Assembly (NCBI RefSeq): GCF_008304605.1
Contig: NZ_PIJY01000030.1
Coordinates: 259,457 to 323,456 of the forward strand
Length of the DNA stretch: 64,000 nt
DNA from: Oceanobacillus polygoni
GTDB lineage: Bacteria > Bacillota > Bacilli > Bacillales > Amphibacillaceae
Direction of reading: 5' to 3'
Part shown: piece by piece, positions 16,335 to 25,830 of the stretch
Layout of the letters: every line of letters starts with the position of its first letter
How positions within the stretch are numbered: position 1 is the first letter of the stretch
The notes under the pieces: model-generated
The model's input: only the letters and a program-made list of their open reading frames with translations
What the model was told of the DNA's origin: nothing
The model's database searches: none
Translations under genes and position numbers: made by a program

Positions 16335-17300
16335 TTAACCAGCTTCCTTCGTTGATTTCGAATTAGTTGATTCCTCAGTACTTCGTTTCCCCCACCACGT
16401 TGCTAGAATCGGACCTGAAATGTTGTGCCACACACTAAAAATGGCACTTGGTACAGCAGCAATTGGGGCAAAATGGGCTAGCGCTAATGCGGCACCAAGT
16501 CCTGAATTTTGCATACCGACTTCAATGGAGACAGCTTTTTGATCTTTGAAATCTAGCTTAAACAGTTTGGCAAGGATATACCCTAAAAGTAATCCTAAAC
16601 AATTATGCAAGACAACAACAGCAAAAATTAATAGTCCTGTTGTAGCAATGGAGCCTTTGTTTACCGCAACAACCGCAGCTGCCACTGCTACAATTCCAAT
16701 AACAGAAACTAATGGCAGCACCGCAACACTTTTATCTACTTGTTTGCTAAATAAGAGACGAACAATAACTCCTAATGCAATCGGTACTAATACAACTTGT
16801 ACAATGGACATGAACATATCACCAAACGATACTGGAAGCCATTGACTTGCAAGCAGGAATGTCAGTGCAGGTGTCATAATCGGTGCAAGCAACGTAGAAA
16901 CAGAGGTAACCGTAACCGATAATGCCGTATTACCTTTCGCCATAAATGTCATAACATTTGATGCTGTCCCTCCAGGACAACATCCTACTAAAATAACTCC
17001 AACTGCAACTTCAGGCGGTAACTGAAAAAGATGCGCTAAGCCAAAAGCTAATAACGGCATAACTGTATATTGTGCCACCACTCCAATTAGTACGCTTTTC
17101 GGTTGTTTAAAAATGCCTCTAAAATCATTAACCGATAATGTTAACCCCATTCCAAACATAATAATTCCTAGGAGGAGTGGAATATGTGGAGCAATCCACG
17201 CAAATCCAGAAGGGTATATAAAACTAAATATTGCGAAAATTATAACCCAAAGCGCGAATGTATTCGTTGCAAAATTACTGATTCTTCCTAATGTCTTCAT
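16335..17300 (-). CDS. yocS: Bile acid:sodium symporter family transporter YocS
   Basis: A 321-residue sodium-coupled transporter of the BASS family with nine or ten helices. Family features are LGIIMFGMGLTLSVNDF early, VGVILVGCCPGGTASNVMTF in the middle (the BASS crossover G-C-C-P-G-G motif, containing a sodium site), and VEVGMQNSGLGAALA-type text late (here SIEVGMQNSGLGAALALAH). The length equals that of B. subtilis YocS. The substrate is uncertain; organic anions and pantoate-like acids are reported for relatives. ATG 17300 is preceded by AGGAGGATCATCTAG. It is monocistronic with its own terminator. Confidence 0.88.
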   Translation of the reverse strand: MKTLGRISNFATNTFALWVIIFAIFSFIYPSGFAWIAPHIPLLLGIIMFGMGLTLSVNDFRGIFKQPKSVLIGVVAQYTVMPLLAFGLAHLFQLPPEVAVGVILVGCCPGGTASNVMTFMAKGNTALSVTVTSVSTLLAPIMTPALTFLLASQWLPVSFGDMFMSIVQVVLVPIALGVIVRLLFSKQVDKSVAVLPLVSVIGIVAVAAAVVAVNKGSIATTGLLIFAVVVLHNCLGLLLGYILAKLFKLDFKDQKAVSIEVGMQNSGLGAALALAHFAPIAAVPSAIFSVWHNISGPILATWWGKRSTEESTNSKSTKEAG

Positions 17301-17513
17301 CTAGATGATCCTCCTATGTTCCAATAAGTAGTGAACGTATATTAACTTTTAAAACGATTATTATACGTTTGATTGAAAATTTTATCACAATTTCAAGTAG
17401 AAAGATAGCTATTTTTCTGTTAATTGTAAATAAAGCGCATTCATTTTCAATTACAATAATAGACGGCTTATCCGAGCTGTTGTTTCTGTAAACCATTTTA
17501 TCAAAATTTAACC

Positions 17514-17562
17514 ATGTAAAAGACCTGCTGGGAGAATACCTCCTCTTGCAGGTCTACTTTTC
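17514..17562 (-). terminator. Terminator after gabD
   Basis: On the minus strand GTAGACCTGC pairs with GCAGGTCTTTTAC. The inner part GAGGAGGTATTCTCCC also folds. Confidence 0.8.
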
Positions 17563-17566
17563 AAAA

Positions 17567-18958
17567 CTAAATGCCTATTGAGAAATACTTCACTTCTAAA
17601 TATTCATCGATTCCATGATGACCACCTTCGCGACCAAGGCCGCTTTCTTTAAAGCCTCCAAATGGAGCTTGTACAGTTGATGGCAAACCATCGTTAATTC
17701 CAACGATTCCATATTCAAGCTTTTCACCTACACGAACTGCTTTTGAAATACTCTCTGTAAACAGATAAGCAGCTAGTCCGTATGGCGTGTTGTTTGCTCG
17801 CTCAATCACTTCCGATTCGGTCGTAAAGGTTGAAATTGGTGCTAACGGACCGAATGTTTCCTCATTCATACATAACATCTCTTCTGTTACACCTTTTAGA
17901 ACAGTTGGTTCAACAAAATATCCTTCTGATTCTTGGTAAGATTCCCCTCCATAAATGAGTTCAGCACCTTGGTCAAGTGCATCCTTTACATGCTGATTGA
18001 CTTTTTCATAAGCATCTTTATCAATTAATGGACCAATATCTACGCCTTCATCCAGTCCATTGCCAACCGTCAACTCGCTTACTTTTTGCTTGAATTTCAC
18101 AGTAAATGCGTCAACAACATCTTCATGCACGTAAATCCGATTACTACAAACACAAGTCTGACCTGCATTGCGGAATTTGGAACGTACAGCCCCTTCTACC
18201 GCTTTGTCAAGATCCGCATCATTCATCACAATTAGTGGTGCATGTCCACCTAATTCCAAGGATATCTTCTTCACGGTGTCAGCTGATTTACGCATCAGAA
18301 CCTTTCCAACCTCTGTAGATCCAGTAAACGAAACCTTTCGTACGCGCGTGTCCTCCATCCAAGCATCACTTATTTCACCTGAATCCCCAGGCAGAATTTC
18401 AAGAACTCCCTCTGGAATGCCAGCTTTTAGCGCTAATTTCCCAAGTTTCATTGCCGTTAGCGGGGTTGCACTTGCAGGCTTTACTACAGCTGTACAACCT
18501 GCAGCTAGAGCCGGCGCTACTTTTCTTGTTATCATTGCCGCAGGGAAATTCCATGGTGTAATGGCAGCAATCACTCCTACAGGCTGCTTATGTACCATGA
18601 TCCGTTTATTACGCGCCGAAGCTGGAATCGTTTCTCCATAAACGCGCTTTCCTTCCTCCGCATACCAGGAAATAAAGTTATTGGCATAGGTAACTTCACC
18701 TTTTGCTTCTGCAAGCGGCTTTCCTTGCTCCATCGTCATCGTTTTTGCAATATCGTCCACTTCTTCCTGAATCAAGTGATGCCATTTCATTAACAGCTCA
18801 CTGCGCTCATCTGCCGTTCTCTCAGACCATTCCTGGAACGCTTGATAAGCACGGTCTACAGTAGCAACTGCCTCTTCCTTTCCAGCACGTGGAACGGATT
18901 CAATCTTTTCACCGTTTGCAGGATTAACAACATCAATCATAGCTTTTGTTTCTGACAT
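17567..18958 (-). CDS. gabD: Succinate-semialdehyde dehydrogenase GabD
   Basis: NAD(P)-dependent aldehyde dehydrogenase that would oxidise succinate semialdehyde (or a related semialdehyde) to the acid. TPWNFPAAMITRK and FTGSTEVGK bind the dinucleotide, LELGGHAP carries the general-base glutamate, and GQTCVCSNRIYV the catalytic cysteine. The C-terminus PFGGFKESGLGREGG is typical of GabD. The length (463 residues) is somewhat short of the usual 480 because the N-terminus is compact. ATG 18958 follows GGAGGAATGCAAG. It lies downstream of putP behind that gene's terminator, so it is likely a separate unit, next to proline and glutamate catabolism. No gabT is in view, so the exact substrate is inferred. 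Confidence 0.85.
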   Translation of the reverse strand: MSETKAMIDVVNPANGEKIESVPRAGKEEAVATVDRAYQAFQEWSERTADERSELLMKWHHLIQEEVDDIAKTMTMEQGKPLAEAKGEVTYANNFISWYAEEGKRVYGETIPASARNKRIMVHKQPVGVIAAITPWNFPAAMITRKVAPALAAGCTAVVKPASATPLTAMKLGKLALKAGIPEGVLEILPGDSGEISDAWMEDTRVRKVSFTGSTEVGKVLMRKSADTVKKISLELGGHAPLIVMNDADLDKAVEGAVRSKFRNAGQTCVCSNRIYVHEDVVDAFTVKFKQKVSELTVGNGLDEGVDIGPLIDKDAYEKVNQHVKDALDQGAELIYGGESYQESEGYFVEPTVLKGVTEEMLCMNEETFGPLAPISTFTTESEVIERANNTPYGLAAYLFTESISKAVRVGEKLEYGIVGINDGLPSTVQAPFGGFKESGLGREGGHHGIDEYLEVKYFSIGI

Positions 18959-19066
18959 CTTGCATTCCTCCTACATATTAATTATCCTCTATTTAATACT
19001 ATTACCTACTTTTAAATCTATGAAACATTTTACTAGGAATCAAGTCTATGCCTATCTAAAGGAGAC

Positions 19067-19108
19067 ATCTAAAACGGGCCTTGCGATAGTTGCAAGACCC
19101 GTTCTTTA
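19067..19108 (-). terminator. Terminator after putP
   Basis: On the minus strand AACGGGTCTTGCA pairs with TGCAAGGCCCGTTT-type arms around ACTATCG. Confidence 0.8.
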
Positions 19109-19114
19109 CCAATC

Positions 19115-20596
19115 CTATTTTTCTCTCTTAATAATTTCAAGTGTTTCATCGAATTCACGTTCAACCTCTTTATTCGGCTTATAAGTTAGTAAACTAACAA
19201 CAACAGCAACAACCAAACATAATAAGAAGCCTGGAACAATTTCATAAAGATATTTGGAAAGATCAGAGGTTCCCCAAATAAATACAGTAACTGCCCCCAC
19301 AATCATACCCCACATCGCACCTGTTCCTGTTATTTTTCTCCAGTATAGGGCTAGCAGAATAATCGGACCGAAGGAAGCCCCAAAACCTGCCCAGGCAAAG
19401 GATACAAGACCAAGAATCGTATCATTTTGCTGCCAAGCAAAGATCATCGCAATACCTGAAACAAGTAATACAGCTAACCTCCCAAGATTAACAAGCTGCT
19501 TTTCACTTGCATCTGATTTAAATACAGCCTTATAAATATCCTCAACTAATGCCGAAGAGGTTACGAGTAATTGCGAAGACACCGTACTCATAATCGCTGC
19601 TAATACGGCTGCAAGCATGATTCCGGCAATAAACGGATGGAAGATAATTTGACCTAATTGGATAAAAACTGCTTCAGGGTTCGCTAATGTAATGTCAGGA
19701 TTTTGCTGAAAGTATGCGACCCCTACTAAAGCAGTAGCAGCTGCGCCAGCTAAGGAAAGAAACATCCAGCCAATTCCAATGCGTCTTGCTTTTTTCGTTT
19801 CTTTTACGGATTGGATTGCCATAAACCGTACAATGATATGCGGCTGTCCAAAATAACCTAATCCCCATGCTAAGGACGAGATAACACCAGTAGCTGTTGC
19901 GGTAGCAAAGAAGCTAAGCAGCGTTGGATCAAATTCCTGAATTGTACTTATCGTATCACCAATTCCACCAGTTAGAAAAACACCGAAAATCGGGACAAGG
20001 ACAAGTGCAAGAAACATCATCGTTCCCTGTACTACATCCGTAAAGCTTACCGCAAGAAAACCACCAATAAATGTATAGGCAATGGTTACACCTGCAACAA
20101 CGAGTAGACCCATATGATAGTTATAACCAAATGAGCTTTCAAAGAAAACTCCACCTGCAACCATCCCTGACGAAACGTAAAATGTAAAATAAACTAAAAT
20201 AATAATACCAGACACAATTCGTAATATCTTTGAATTGTCTTTCAAGCGATTATCAAAAAAGCTTGGAATGGTAATCGAATTATTTGAAACCTGCGTATAC
20301 ACACGAAGCCGTGGTGCAACAAAAATCCAGTTTAACCAAGCACCAAGAAGTAAACCAATCGCTATCCAACCTTCCACTAGCCCTGAAAGATAAATAGCAC
20401 CAGGAAGTCCCATCAATAGCCATTGTGACATATCCGAAGCCCCAGCACTTAGTGCCGACACCGTGGCATTCAGATTCCTTCCCCCAAGCATGTAATCATC
20501 TAAGTTCGTTGTTCTACGGTATGCATAAACTCCAATTGCTATCATTACAACTAAATAAAGTATAATTGCAAGTAACTGATATGTATAATCAGTCAT
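19115..20596 (-). CDS. putP: Sodium/proline symporter PutP
   Basis: SSS-family sodium:proline symporter with 13 helices and 493 residues. Typical PutP features are DDYMLGGRNLNATVSALSAG near residue 40, SDMSQWLLMGLPGA in helix 2 (sodium and proline ligands), YFGQPHIIVRFMA mid-protein, and AIMSTVSSQLLVTSSALVED in helix 8. ATG 20596 is chosen over an upstream in-frame codon at 20623 because AAAGGGGGAATTAC directly precedes it. It follows putB but is separated by a terminator, so it has its own promoter: a TATAAT flanked by an inverted repeat lies upstream. It supplies proline for catabolism or as an osmolyte. Confidence 0.92.
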   Translation of the reverse strand: MTDYTYQLLAIILYLVVMIAIGVYAYRRTTNLDDYMLGGRNLNATVSALSAGASDMSQWLLMGLPGAIYLSGLVEGWIAIGLLLGAWLNWIFVAPRLRVYTQVSNNSITIPSFFDNRLKDNSKILRIVSGIIILVYFTFYVSSGMVAGGVFFESSFGYNYHMGLLVVAGVTIAYTFIGGFLAVSFTDVVQGTMMFLALVLVPIFGVFLTGGIGDTISTIQEFDPTLLSFFATATATGVISSLAWGLGYFGQPHIIVRFMAIQSVKETKKARRIGIGWMFLSLAGAAATALVGVAYFQQNPDITLANPEAVFIQLGQIIFHPFIAGIMLAAVLAAIMSTVSSQLLVTSSALVEDIYKAVFKSDASEKQLVNLGRLAVLLVSGIAMIFAWQQNDTILGLVSFAWAGFGASFGPIILLALYWRKITGTGAMWGMIVGAVTVFIWGTSDLSKYLYEIVPGFLLCLVVAVVVSLLTYKPNKEVEREFDETLEIIKREK

Positions 20597-20641
20597 GTAA
20601 TTCCCCCTTTGATTGAGTATCATTCATTTTAATGGTATTAT

Positions 20642-20669
20642 AACGCAATTTCGCAGACTTCTTTGCGTT
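20642..20669 (-). promoter_or_regulatory. Inverted repeat overlapping the putP promoter
   Basis: AACGCAA and TTGCGTT (7-bp perfect arms, 14-bp gap) overlap or adjoin a minus-strand TATAAT about 40 bases before the putP start. The -35 is poor. This could be an operator or activator site. Confidence 0.4.
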
Positions 20670-20748
20670 TTTTAGAATTATCGCATAAAAATGTGGATAA
20701 AACCATGCTTATTCATACGAAATTTCCTCATCCCTTCATGAATAAAGC

Positions 20749-20792
20749 AGAAAAAAAATCCATCTTTTTCTACTTATTTTGAAAAAGATCCT
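20749..20792 (-). terminator. Terminator after putB
   Basis: On the minus strand GATCTTTTTC pairs with GAAAAAGATG across about 10 bases, followed by eight T residues. Confidence 0.8.
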
Positions 20793-20797
20793 CTTGT

Positions 20798-21805
20798 TTA
20801 CGCAACCTTTTTATTTTTGCGCTTTCTCCATAACACAAGCAAAGAGAAGGCTGCTGCCCCAGTAATAATTGGTGATTTTTTCAATTTATTATTCTTCGTA
20901 TAAAAAACATCCTTCATAACGAGATTCATATTTTGCGGTCGCTCTGCTAATCGGCGCATGAAATAGCCGAACCAATCCGTCCCAAAGGGAATATACGTAC
21001 AAAACTTATATCCTTCCTGCCTGAGATCATCATGCATTTCTGTCCGAAATCCGTAAAGCATTTGAAATTCAAACGTATCCTTACTTATATTATTCTCTTT
21101 TACAAACGCTTTCATTTCGTTGATGATTCGATGATCATGCGTAGCAATCGAGGTAAAAGCATCTCCTAGTAAGCGCTCCTTCGTAAGTTTGATAAAATTT
21201 GCGTCAATATCTTCCTTTGATTGAAAAGCTACCTCATCACTTTCTTTGTATGCACCTTTTACCATTCGAATACGGACATCCTTCAGGTCTTTAAGGTCTT
21301 CCTCTGCTCGATATAAATACGTTTGAATAACTGTTCCAATGTTTTTAAATCGTTTTCGTAATACCTTTAGAATATCAAGTGATTTTTCATAATGTTTATA
21401 TTTTTCCATATCAATATTAATAAAAATATCGTAAGCAGCTGCTTTCTCCAAGATCTCAGTCATATTTTCAATACAAAAACCTTGGTCAATATCAAGTCCT
21501 AGTTGGGTCAGCTTCAATGAAACATGACAATCCAAACGCTCCTCATGAATTTTATCCAGCATTTGAATAATTTCGTTTTTGGCAACAAGTGCCTCTCCTC
21601 GATCAGATATGAATTCCCCTAAATTATCTAATGTACAGGAGAGACCCCGTCCATTCTGTTCTTTAACCGTTTCAACAACACTATCGATATCAATACCAGC
21701 AACGAACTTTTCTGCTCCAAGCCGAAATCCCCATTTTTTCGCATTTGCATTTAAAACCTTATTATTTGATAAACCAATGAAAAAATCTCTTGTTAGGTTT
21801 CCCAT
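20798..21805 (-). CDS. putB: Proline dehydrogenase PutB with a C-terminal membrane anchor
   Basis: FAD-dependent proline dehydrogenase that oxidises L-proline to pyrroline-5-carboxylate and passes electrons to quinone. The TIM-barrel motifs read HVSLKLTQLGLD, VIQTYLYRAEEDL, RMVKGAYKESDEVA, SIATHDH, FEFQMLYGFR and the C-terminal YFMRRLAERPQN, which binds the substrate carboxylate. B. subtilis-type enzymes end near residue 305. Here about 30 more residues follow: a hydrophobic stretch IITGAAAFSLLVLW and a basic tail RKRKNKKVA, as in a tail anchor. That extension is visible in the sequence; its role is inferred. It is the second gene of putC-putB. ATG 21805 is preceded by AAAAAGGGGTTACAGCT. Confidence 0.9.
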   Translation of the reverse strand: MGNLTRDFFIGLSNNKVLNANAKKWGFRLGAEKFVAGIDIDSVVETVKEQNGRGLSCTLDNLGEFISDRGEALVAKNEIIQMLDKIHEERLDCHVSLKLTQLGLDIDQGFCIENMTEILEKAAAYDIFINIDMEKYKHYEKSLDILKVLRKRFKNIGTVIQTYLYRAEEDLKDLKDVRIRMVKGAYKESDEVAFQSKEDIDANFIKLTKERLLGDAFTSIATHDHRIINEMKAFVKENNISKDTFEFQMLYGFRTEMHDDLRQEGYKFCTYIPFGTDWFGYFMRRLAERPQNMNLVMKDVFYTKNNKLKKSPIITGAAAFSLLVLWRKRKNKKVA

Positions 21806-21885
21806 AGCTGTAACCCCTTTTTTAAATAAATTGTATACTTACCTTGCTCGAATCGGCTAATTGCCGTCTTTAACATTTCAACTCA

Positions 21886-21920
21886 GTCAAAAACTTGCGG
21901 CAAGCTGTTAGCCTGCCGCA
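21886..21920 (-). terminator. Hairpin between putC and putB, possible partial terminator
   Basis: On the minus strand TGCGGCAGGC pairs with GCTTGCCGCA around TAACA, then AGTTTTTGAC. The T-run is short, so read-through into putB is likely. It may set the putC:putB ratio or protect the 3' end of the message. Confidence 0.6.
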
Positions 21921-21928
21921 CCGATCTA

Positions 21929-23476
21929 TTAAAATGTTTCTGATACAATTTTAGCCTCAAGGAAATGCTGCAAGTAGTCTGGCCCGCCTGCTTTGGAATC
22001 CGTTCCAGACATTTTGAATCCACCAAACGGCTGATACCCAACAATTGCTGCCGTACATCCACGATTGAAATAAAGATTACCAACATGGAATTCATAACGT
22101 GCTCGATTCAAATGTTCACGATTATTTGATATAACAGCACCAGTTAAGCCGTATTCAGTGTTGTTCGCAATTTCAAGCATTTCATCAAAATCTGCTGCTC
22201 TTGTAAAGGCAACAACAGGTCCGAAAATTTCTTCCTGCATGATTCTAGCTTTTGGACCCACATCCTTGAAAATAGTTGGATGAATAAAGAACCCTTGCGA
22301 ATCATCGGTTCCACCACCGTAAGCAAGCTCACCCTCCGCCTTTCCGATTTCAATGTAATCTTTAATCTTATCAAACTGTTTTTGATTCACAACGGGACCC
22401 ATATATACATTTTCTTCAGATGGGTTGCCAACGGTTAGTTTCTTGGTCAACTCAATCGATTTTTCAAGTACTGCATCATATACATCCTGATGAATAACGG
22501 CTCTCGAACAAGCAGAACATTTTTGACCTGAGAATCCAAAAGCGGAATTAACAATTGCATCTGCAGCTAACTCTAAGTCTGCGTCTTTATCCACAATAAT
22601 CGTGTCTTTTCCGCCCATCTCGGCAATAACACGTTTTAGAAATTGTTGCCCATCCTGTACTTTGGCAGCACGTTCGTAAATTCGTGTTCCTGTTTGACGA
22701 GAACCGGTAAAGTTTATAAAATGTGTTTCTTTATGGTCTACAAGATAGTCACCGATTTCTGCTGGATCACCTGGTATAAAGTTTAAGACGCCCTTCGGTA
22801 AGCCAGCTTCCTCTAATACTTCTACTAGTTTATAAGCAATGACAGGAGTGTTTTCAGATGGTTTTAGCAGCACTGGATTTCCAGCTACAATCGGTGCTGC
22901 AACGGTTCCACAAACAATTGCAAAAGCAAAGTTCCATGGTGGGATAACAACTCCAGGTCCCATAGGTTGATAGAAATACGCGTTATGCTCATTTGGACGA
23001 TCTGCTAAGGGCTTTCCTTTCCCTAGCTCAATCATTTGGCGACCATAATATTCCAAGAAGTCGATTCCTTCTGCAGTATCTCCATCTGCCTGATCCCAAG
23101 GCTTTCCAGCATCGAGTACAAGCCATGCGGAGAATTCATGCTTACGTCGGCGTACAATTGCTGCAGCCCGGAATAATAAATCTGCTCGTTCCTCAGCTGT
23201 CCACGTTTTCCATGTTTTAAAAGCATGATTCGCACTATCCATCGCCTGATCAACGTGACCCTTCGTCGCTTTCGACACTTTTCCTATCACCTGTTCTTTG
23301 TTACCGGGGTTTATGGAAATAAGCTTATCGTCCGTAAAAATTTTCTCCCCATTAATTACCAGTGGGTAATCTTTCCCTAACTCACCCTTAACCTGCTCTA
23401 ATGCTACTTCAAATTCCTGACGATTCCTCTCATCCTTAAAATCTGTAAATGGCTCATGTTTAAATGGCAAAACCAT
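21929..23476 (-). CDS. putC: L-glutamate gamma-semialdehyde (P5C) dehydrogenase PutC
   Basis: NAD-dependent aldehyde dehydrogenase that converts glutamate semialdehyde (from proline or ornithine) to glutamate. The 515-residue length and opening [16 protein letters not shown] are those of the RocA/PutC family. [33 protein letters not shown] (glutamate) and [14 protein letters not shown] (catalytic cysteine) are intact, and the C-terminus [18 protein letters not shown] is diagnostic. It is the first gene of the put unit; a sigma-54 promoter reads about 85-100 bases upstream, and the activator gene is divergent. I use putC because putB and putP adjoin. A rocA label would describe the same enzyme. 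Confidence 0.93.
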   Translation of the reverse strand: MVLPFKHEPFTDFKDERNRQEFEVALEQVKGELGKDYPLVINGEKIFTDDKLISINPGNKEQVIGKVSKATKGHVDQAMDSANHAFKTWKTWTAEERADLLFRAAAIVRRRKHEFSAWLVLDAGKPWDQADGDTAEGIDFLEYYGRQMIELGKGKPLADRPNEHNAYFYQPMGPGVVIPPWNFAFAIVCGTVAAPIVAGNPVLLKPSENTPVIAYKLVEVLEEAGLPKGVLNFIPGDPAEIGDYLVDHKETHFINFTGSRQTGTRIYERAAKVQDGQQFLKRVIAEMGGKDTIIVDKDADLELAADAIVNSAFGFSGQKCSACSRAVIHQDVYDAVLEKSIELTKKLTVGNPSEENVYMGPVVNQKQFDKIKDYIEIGKAEGELAYGGGTDDSQGFFIHPTIFKDVGPKARIMQEEIFGPVVAFTRAADFDEMLEIANNTEYGLTGAVISNNREHLNRARYEFHVGNLYFNRGCTAAIVGYQPFGGFKMSGTDSKAGGPDYLQHFLEAKIVSETF

Positions 23477-23560
23477 TGAATTAACCTCCTTGAAAATAAG
23501 TAGTATTCAGCTAGAATAGTAGCGTTATTTCTTTCATAACTCTACGCTTCACTTATAACT

Positions 23561-23577
23561 AGCAAATATCATGCCAA
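23561..23577 (-). promoter_or_regulatory. Sigma-54 (-24/-12) promoter of putC
   Basis: On the minus strand the sequence reads TTGGCATGATATTTGCT. It has GG and GC exactly 10 bases apart and matches the YTGGCACGNNNNTTGCW consensus at all but one or two positions. It lies about 85 bases before the putC start, divergent from an AAA+ sigma-54 activator, which makes it functionally credible. Confidence 0.85.
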
Positions 23578-23677
23578 CTTTTTATTTTTTTAAAGCTTCA
23601 AAACGTAATCGCTTACATAAGAAGGGTTTATTTTTTTCTTTTTGTTGAAACGTGTATAAAAAACGATGAGCATTATT

Positions 23678-23728
23678 GTACACTCTGTTTACATAAGTGT
23701 AAAAAATATATACAATATTCTTTACACT
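23678..23728. promoter_or_regulatory. Cluster of TTTACACT half-sites, candidate enhancer (UAS)
   Basis: TGTACACT (23678), TTTACATA (23688), AGTGTAAA (23696) and TTTACACT (23721) form overlapping inverted repeats. They lie about 110-165 bases upstream of the sigma-54 -12 element and just ahead of the activator gene. This is the usual place for binding sites of the cognate activator, and they could also mediate autoregulation. Confidence 0.55.
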
Positions 23729-23750
23729 AGAAAGGATATGGGGTAATCCG

Positions 23751-25118
23751 ATGTTTCATGAAAAGTTTTATCTTGATACAATACTATCATTGGAAGATGA
23801 TGCAATTACAATTATTGATACCAATCAACAAGTCCTTTTTTGGAATGATGCAGCTGTCCAAACGTATAATATTGAACAATCAACTATCCTCCATCAATCT
23901 ATTACTAACTATTTTCATAGTGATGACTTAATCGTCTTACAAGTACTCGCATCCAAGGAACCTGTAAAAAATACCTACCATCAGCCACGAAAGGATAAGC
24001 ATGTCGTAATTAATGCTGCTCCAGTATACAATGAAAAGCAGGAGCTTGTCGGTGCTGCGTCCATTGAAAGAGATATCACGCAAATCGTCAAGCTGAATAA
24101 CAACCTTGAAACAACTGCTGCTGAACTGAATGAACTGAGGCAACGAGTGAATATGAACCATGAGGAAACGCCATTTTCAAAATTAGAAGGAAAGAGCTTC
24201 CCACTTCAACAGACCATTCAAATTGCTAGAAAGGCCGCTAAAACAAATGCAACAACCCTTATTCTTGGCGAAAGTGGAACCGGAAAAGAAATATGTGCCC
24301 GAGCCATTCACGAAGCAAGCGATCGAAAGAGTGGCCCATTTGTTCCAGTAAACTGCGGAGCTATCCCGAGTGCATTATTTGAAAGTGAACTATTAGGCTA
24401 TGAAGGTGGATCATTTACTGGGGCAGAGAAGAACGGAAAAGCAGGAAAAATTGAAATGGCAGATGGTGGGACGTTGTTTCTCGATGAGGTTGGCGAGCTT
24501 CCTTTAGAGATGCAAGTAAAGCTGCTTCGAGTACTACAGGAAAACCGGATTTATCGAATTGGCGATTCTGCCGGCAGAAAAGTAGATGTACGATTTGTCG
24601 CAGCAACGAACCAAAACCTAGGACAACTGATGCAAGAAAAGGAATTCAGATCGGATTTATTTTACCGGTTAAATGTCATTCAGCTAACCATGCCGCCGCT
24701 CCGCGAGCGGGTTGATGATATTCCTCAGCTGACCCAATTATTTCTGAAACAATTCGCTATCCAACACCAAGTCCCAACTCCTGAAATCGAACAGGATGCA
24801 CTTCACGTGTTACTCGATTACGACTGGCCAGGAAATGTACGAGAACTAAGAAACTTCATGGAACGAATTGTGATTCTTTCGGAAAAGCCATTTATTACGA
24901 AGCAGGATGTATTACATTACTTTCCTAATCCTACATTACAACGAAACCGCAAAGAAATAGTGACGAATAATTTGTTGCCACAGGAAAAAGCAGCGATGGA
25001 AAAGCAACGCATTGAAGAAATGCTTCAGCAAACGAATGGAAACAAATCACTTACCGCTAAGCAATTAGGTATCTCCAGGATGACGCTTTATAATAAAATT
25101 AAAAAATATGGGATTTGA
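23751..25118 (+). CDS. PAS-AAA+-Fis sigma-54-dependent activator of the put genes
   Basis: A 455-residue enhancer-binding protein. An N-terminal PAS domain (about 8-115, with [16 protein letters not shown]) is followed by a short linker. The AAA+ domain (145-375) has Walker A GESGTGKE, Walker [14 protein letters not shown], the sigma-54 contact loop GSFTGA (GAFTGA with Ala to Ser) and the arginine-finger region [12 protein letters not shown] Fis-type helix-turn-helix ([20 protein letters not shown]) closes the protein. It is RocR-like and divergent from putC, whose upstream region has a sigma-54 promoter, so it most likely activates putCB in response to proline or a derivative. Sensing through the PAS domain is inferred. 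ATG 23751 has AAAGGATATGGGG upstream. Confidence 0.88.
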   Translation: MFHEKFYLDTILSLEDDAITIIDTNQQVLFWNDAAVQTYNIEQSTILHQSITNYFHSDDLIVLQVLASKEPVKNTYHQPRKDKHVVINAAPVYNEKQELVGAASIERDITQIVKLNNNLETTAAELNELRQRVNMNHEETPFSKLEGKSFPLQQTIQIARKAAKTNATTLILGESGTGKEICARAIHEASDRKSGPFVPVNCGAIPSALFESELLGYEGGSFTGAEKNGKAGKIEMADGGTLFLDEVGELPLEMQVKLLRVLQENRIYRIGDSAGRKVDVRFVAATNQNLGQLMQEKEFRSDLFYRLNVIQLTMPPLRERVDDIPQLTQLFLKQFAIQHQVPTPEIEQDALHVLLDYDWPGNVRELRNFMERIVILSEKPFITKQDVLHYFPNPTLQRNRKEIVTNNLLPQEKAAMEKQRIEEMLQQTNGNKSLTAKQLGISRMTLYNKIKKYGI

Positions 25119-25202
25119 ATGATTGTGAAGTTCGTATATGTAACACGCTTGAAGATATATAAAACAGATTTGATTTTTGCTCGGCTATCTATTTGTAAAA
25201 TC

Positions 25203-25248
25203 AAAAAATGCCACAGCGTGTTCGCATACACTTTCTGTGGCATTTTAT
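25203..25248 (+). terminator. Terminator downstream of the put activator
   Basis: AAAATGCCACAG pairs with CTGTGGCATTTT across an 18-base loop. Confidence 0.8.
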
Positions 25249-25322
25249 ACATTATCAAGGAGTGTTACATTTCTCCAATATCGAATTTCCCTTCCGTTCA
25301 CTGTTAAACCAGGCTTCCCACT

Positions 25323-25475
25323 TTATACAAATGCATTTAAAAACATACTAACAGTCATTTTCCAATTCATTGTTTGATCGTTTTTATTAAACGTTCGTTT
25401 TCCATAGGTTTCATTTTTAATTTCTTCGATCCGATCATACGCAATACTTTTGTAAATAGCAATATCCATATGCAC
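25323..25475 (-). CDS. Possible small protein of about 50 residues
   Basis: GTG 25475 (or ATG 25469) is preceded by GGGAGGAAGGAATC at good spacing. The product begins VHMDIAIYKSIAYDRIEEIK and continues to a hydrophobic end. It has normal composition but I recognise no family. The same frame continues upstream for another 45 codons as cysteine-rich, unconvincing text, so this may also be the tail of a decayed gene. No terminator follows closely. Confidence 0.35.
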   Translation of the reverse strand: MHMDIAIYKSIAYDRIEEIKNETYGKRTFNKNDQTMNWKMTVSMFLNAFV

Positions 25476-25830
25476 GATTCCTTCCTCCCTTATGTTGTCT
25501 ATATCATTCATCATACAACTGGGAAGACTTCTGGTCGTCGGCTTAGGGCCTGAAATTCGGTAACAATTATTTCCTACCTTAGATTCAGAACAGCTGCACC
25601 TTAGGTCTGATAACATGTTCTGTATTTACTTGGCAGTAGGAACTTTTACAGGTACTGGGCCCCCGATTATACGAGAGCCACCTCATTCAATTTAGTCAAC
25701 ATCTCTGTTACCTCCTTTCTTAAAATCAATTGCTACATACTTATTAACGCATGAAAACAGCGGTACTAACAAGTGAAAGAATGATTATAATCGTTTTGTA
25801 CAACGCTTTCGATACGTTATTTTTCAACAT
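25476..25830. other. Gene-poor stretch with a tiny ORF behind a perfect ribosome-binding site
   Basis: No gene longer than about 50 codons is credible here. On the minus strand, AGAAAGGAGGTAACAGAG precedes an 11-codon ORF (MLTKLNEVALV, stop at about 25668). After it, protein-like text continues only by changing frame (GGPVPVKVPTAK, then stop). It may be a leader peptide, a degraded small gene, or a peptide gene of unknown kind. Confidence 0.4.

Noticed and set aside
23698-23714. TGTAAAAAATATATACA as a TnrA/GlnR site near the put activator
   Set aside because: Three core positions disagree with TGTNANAWWWTMTNACA; the TTTACACT dyads explain the same bases better.
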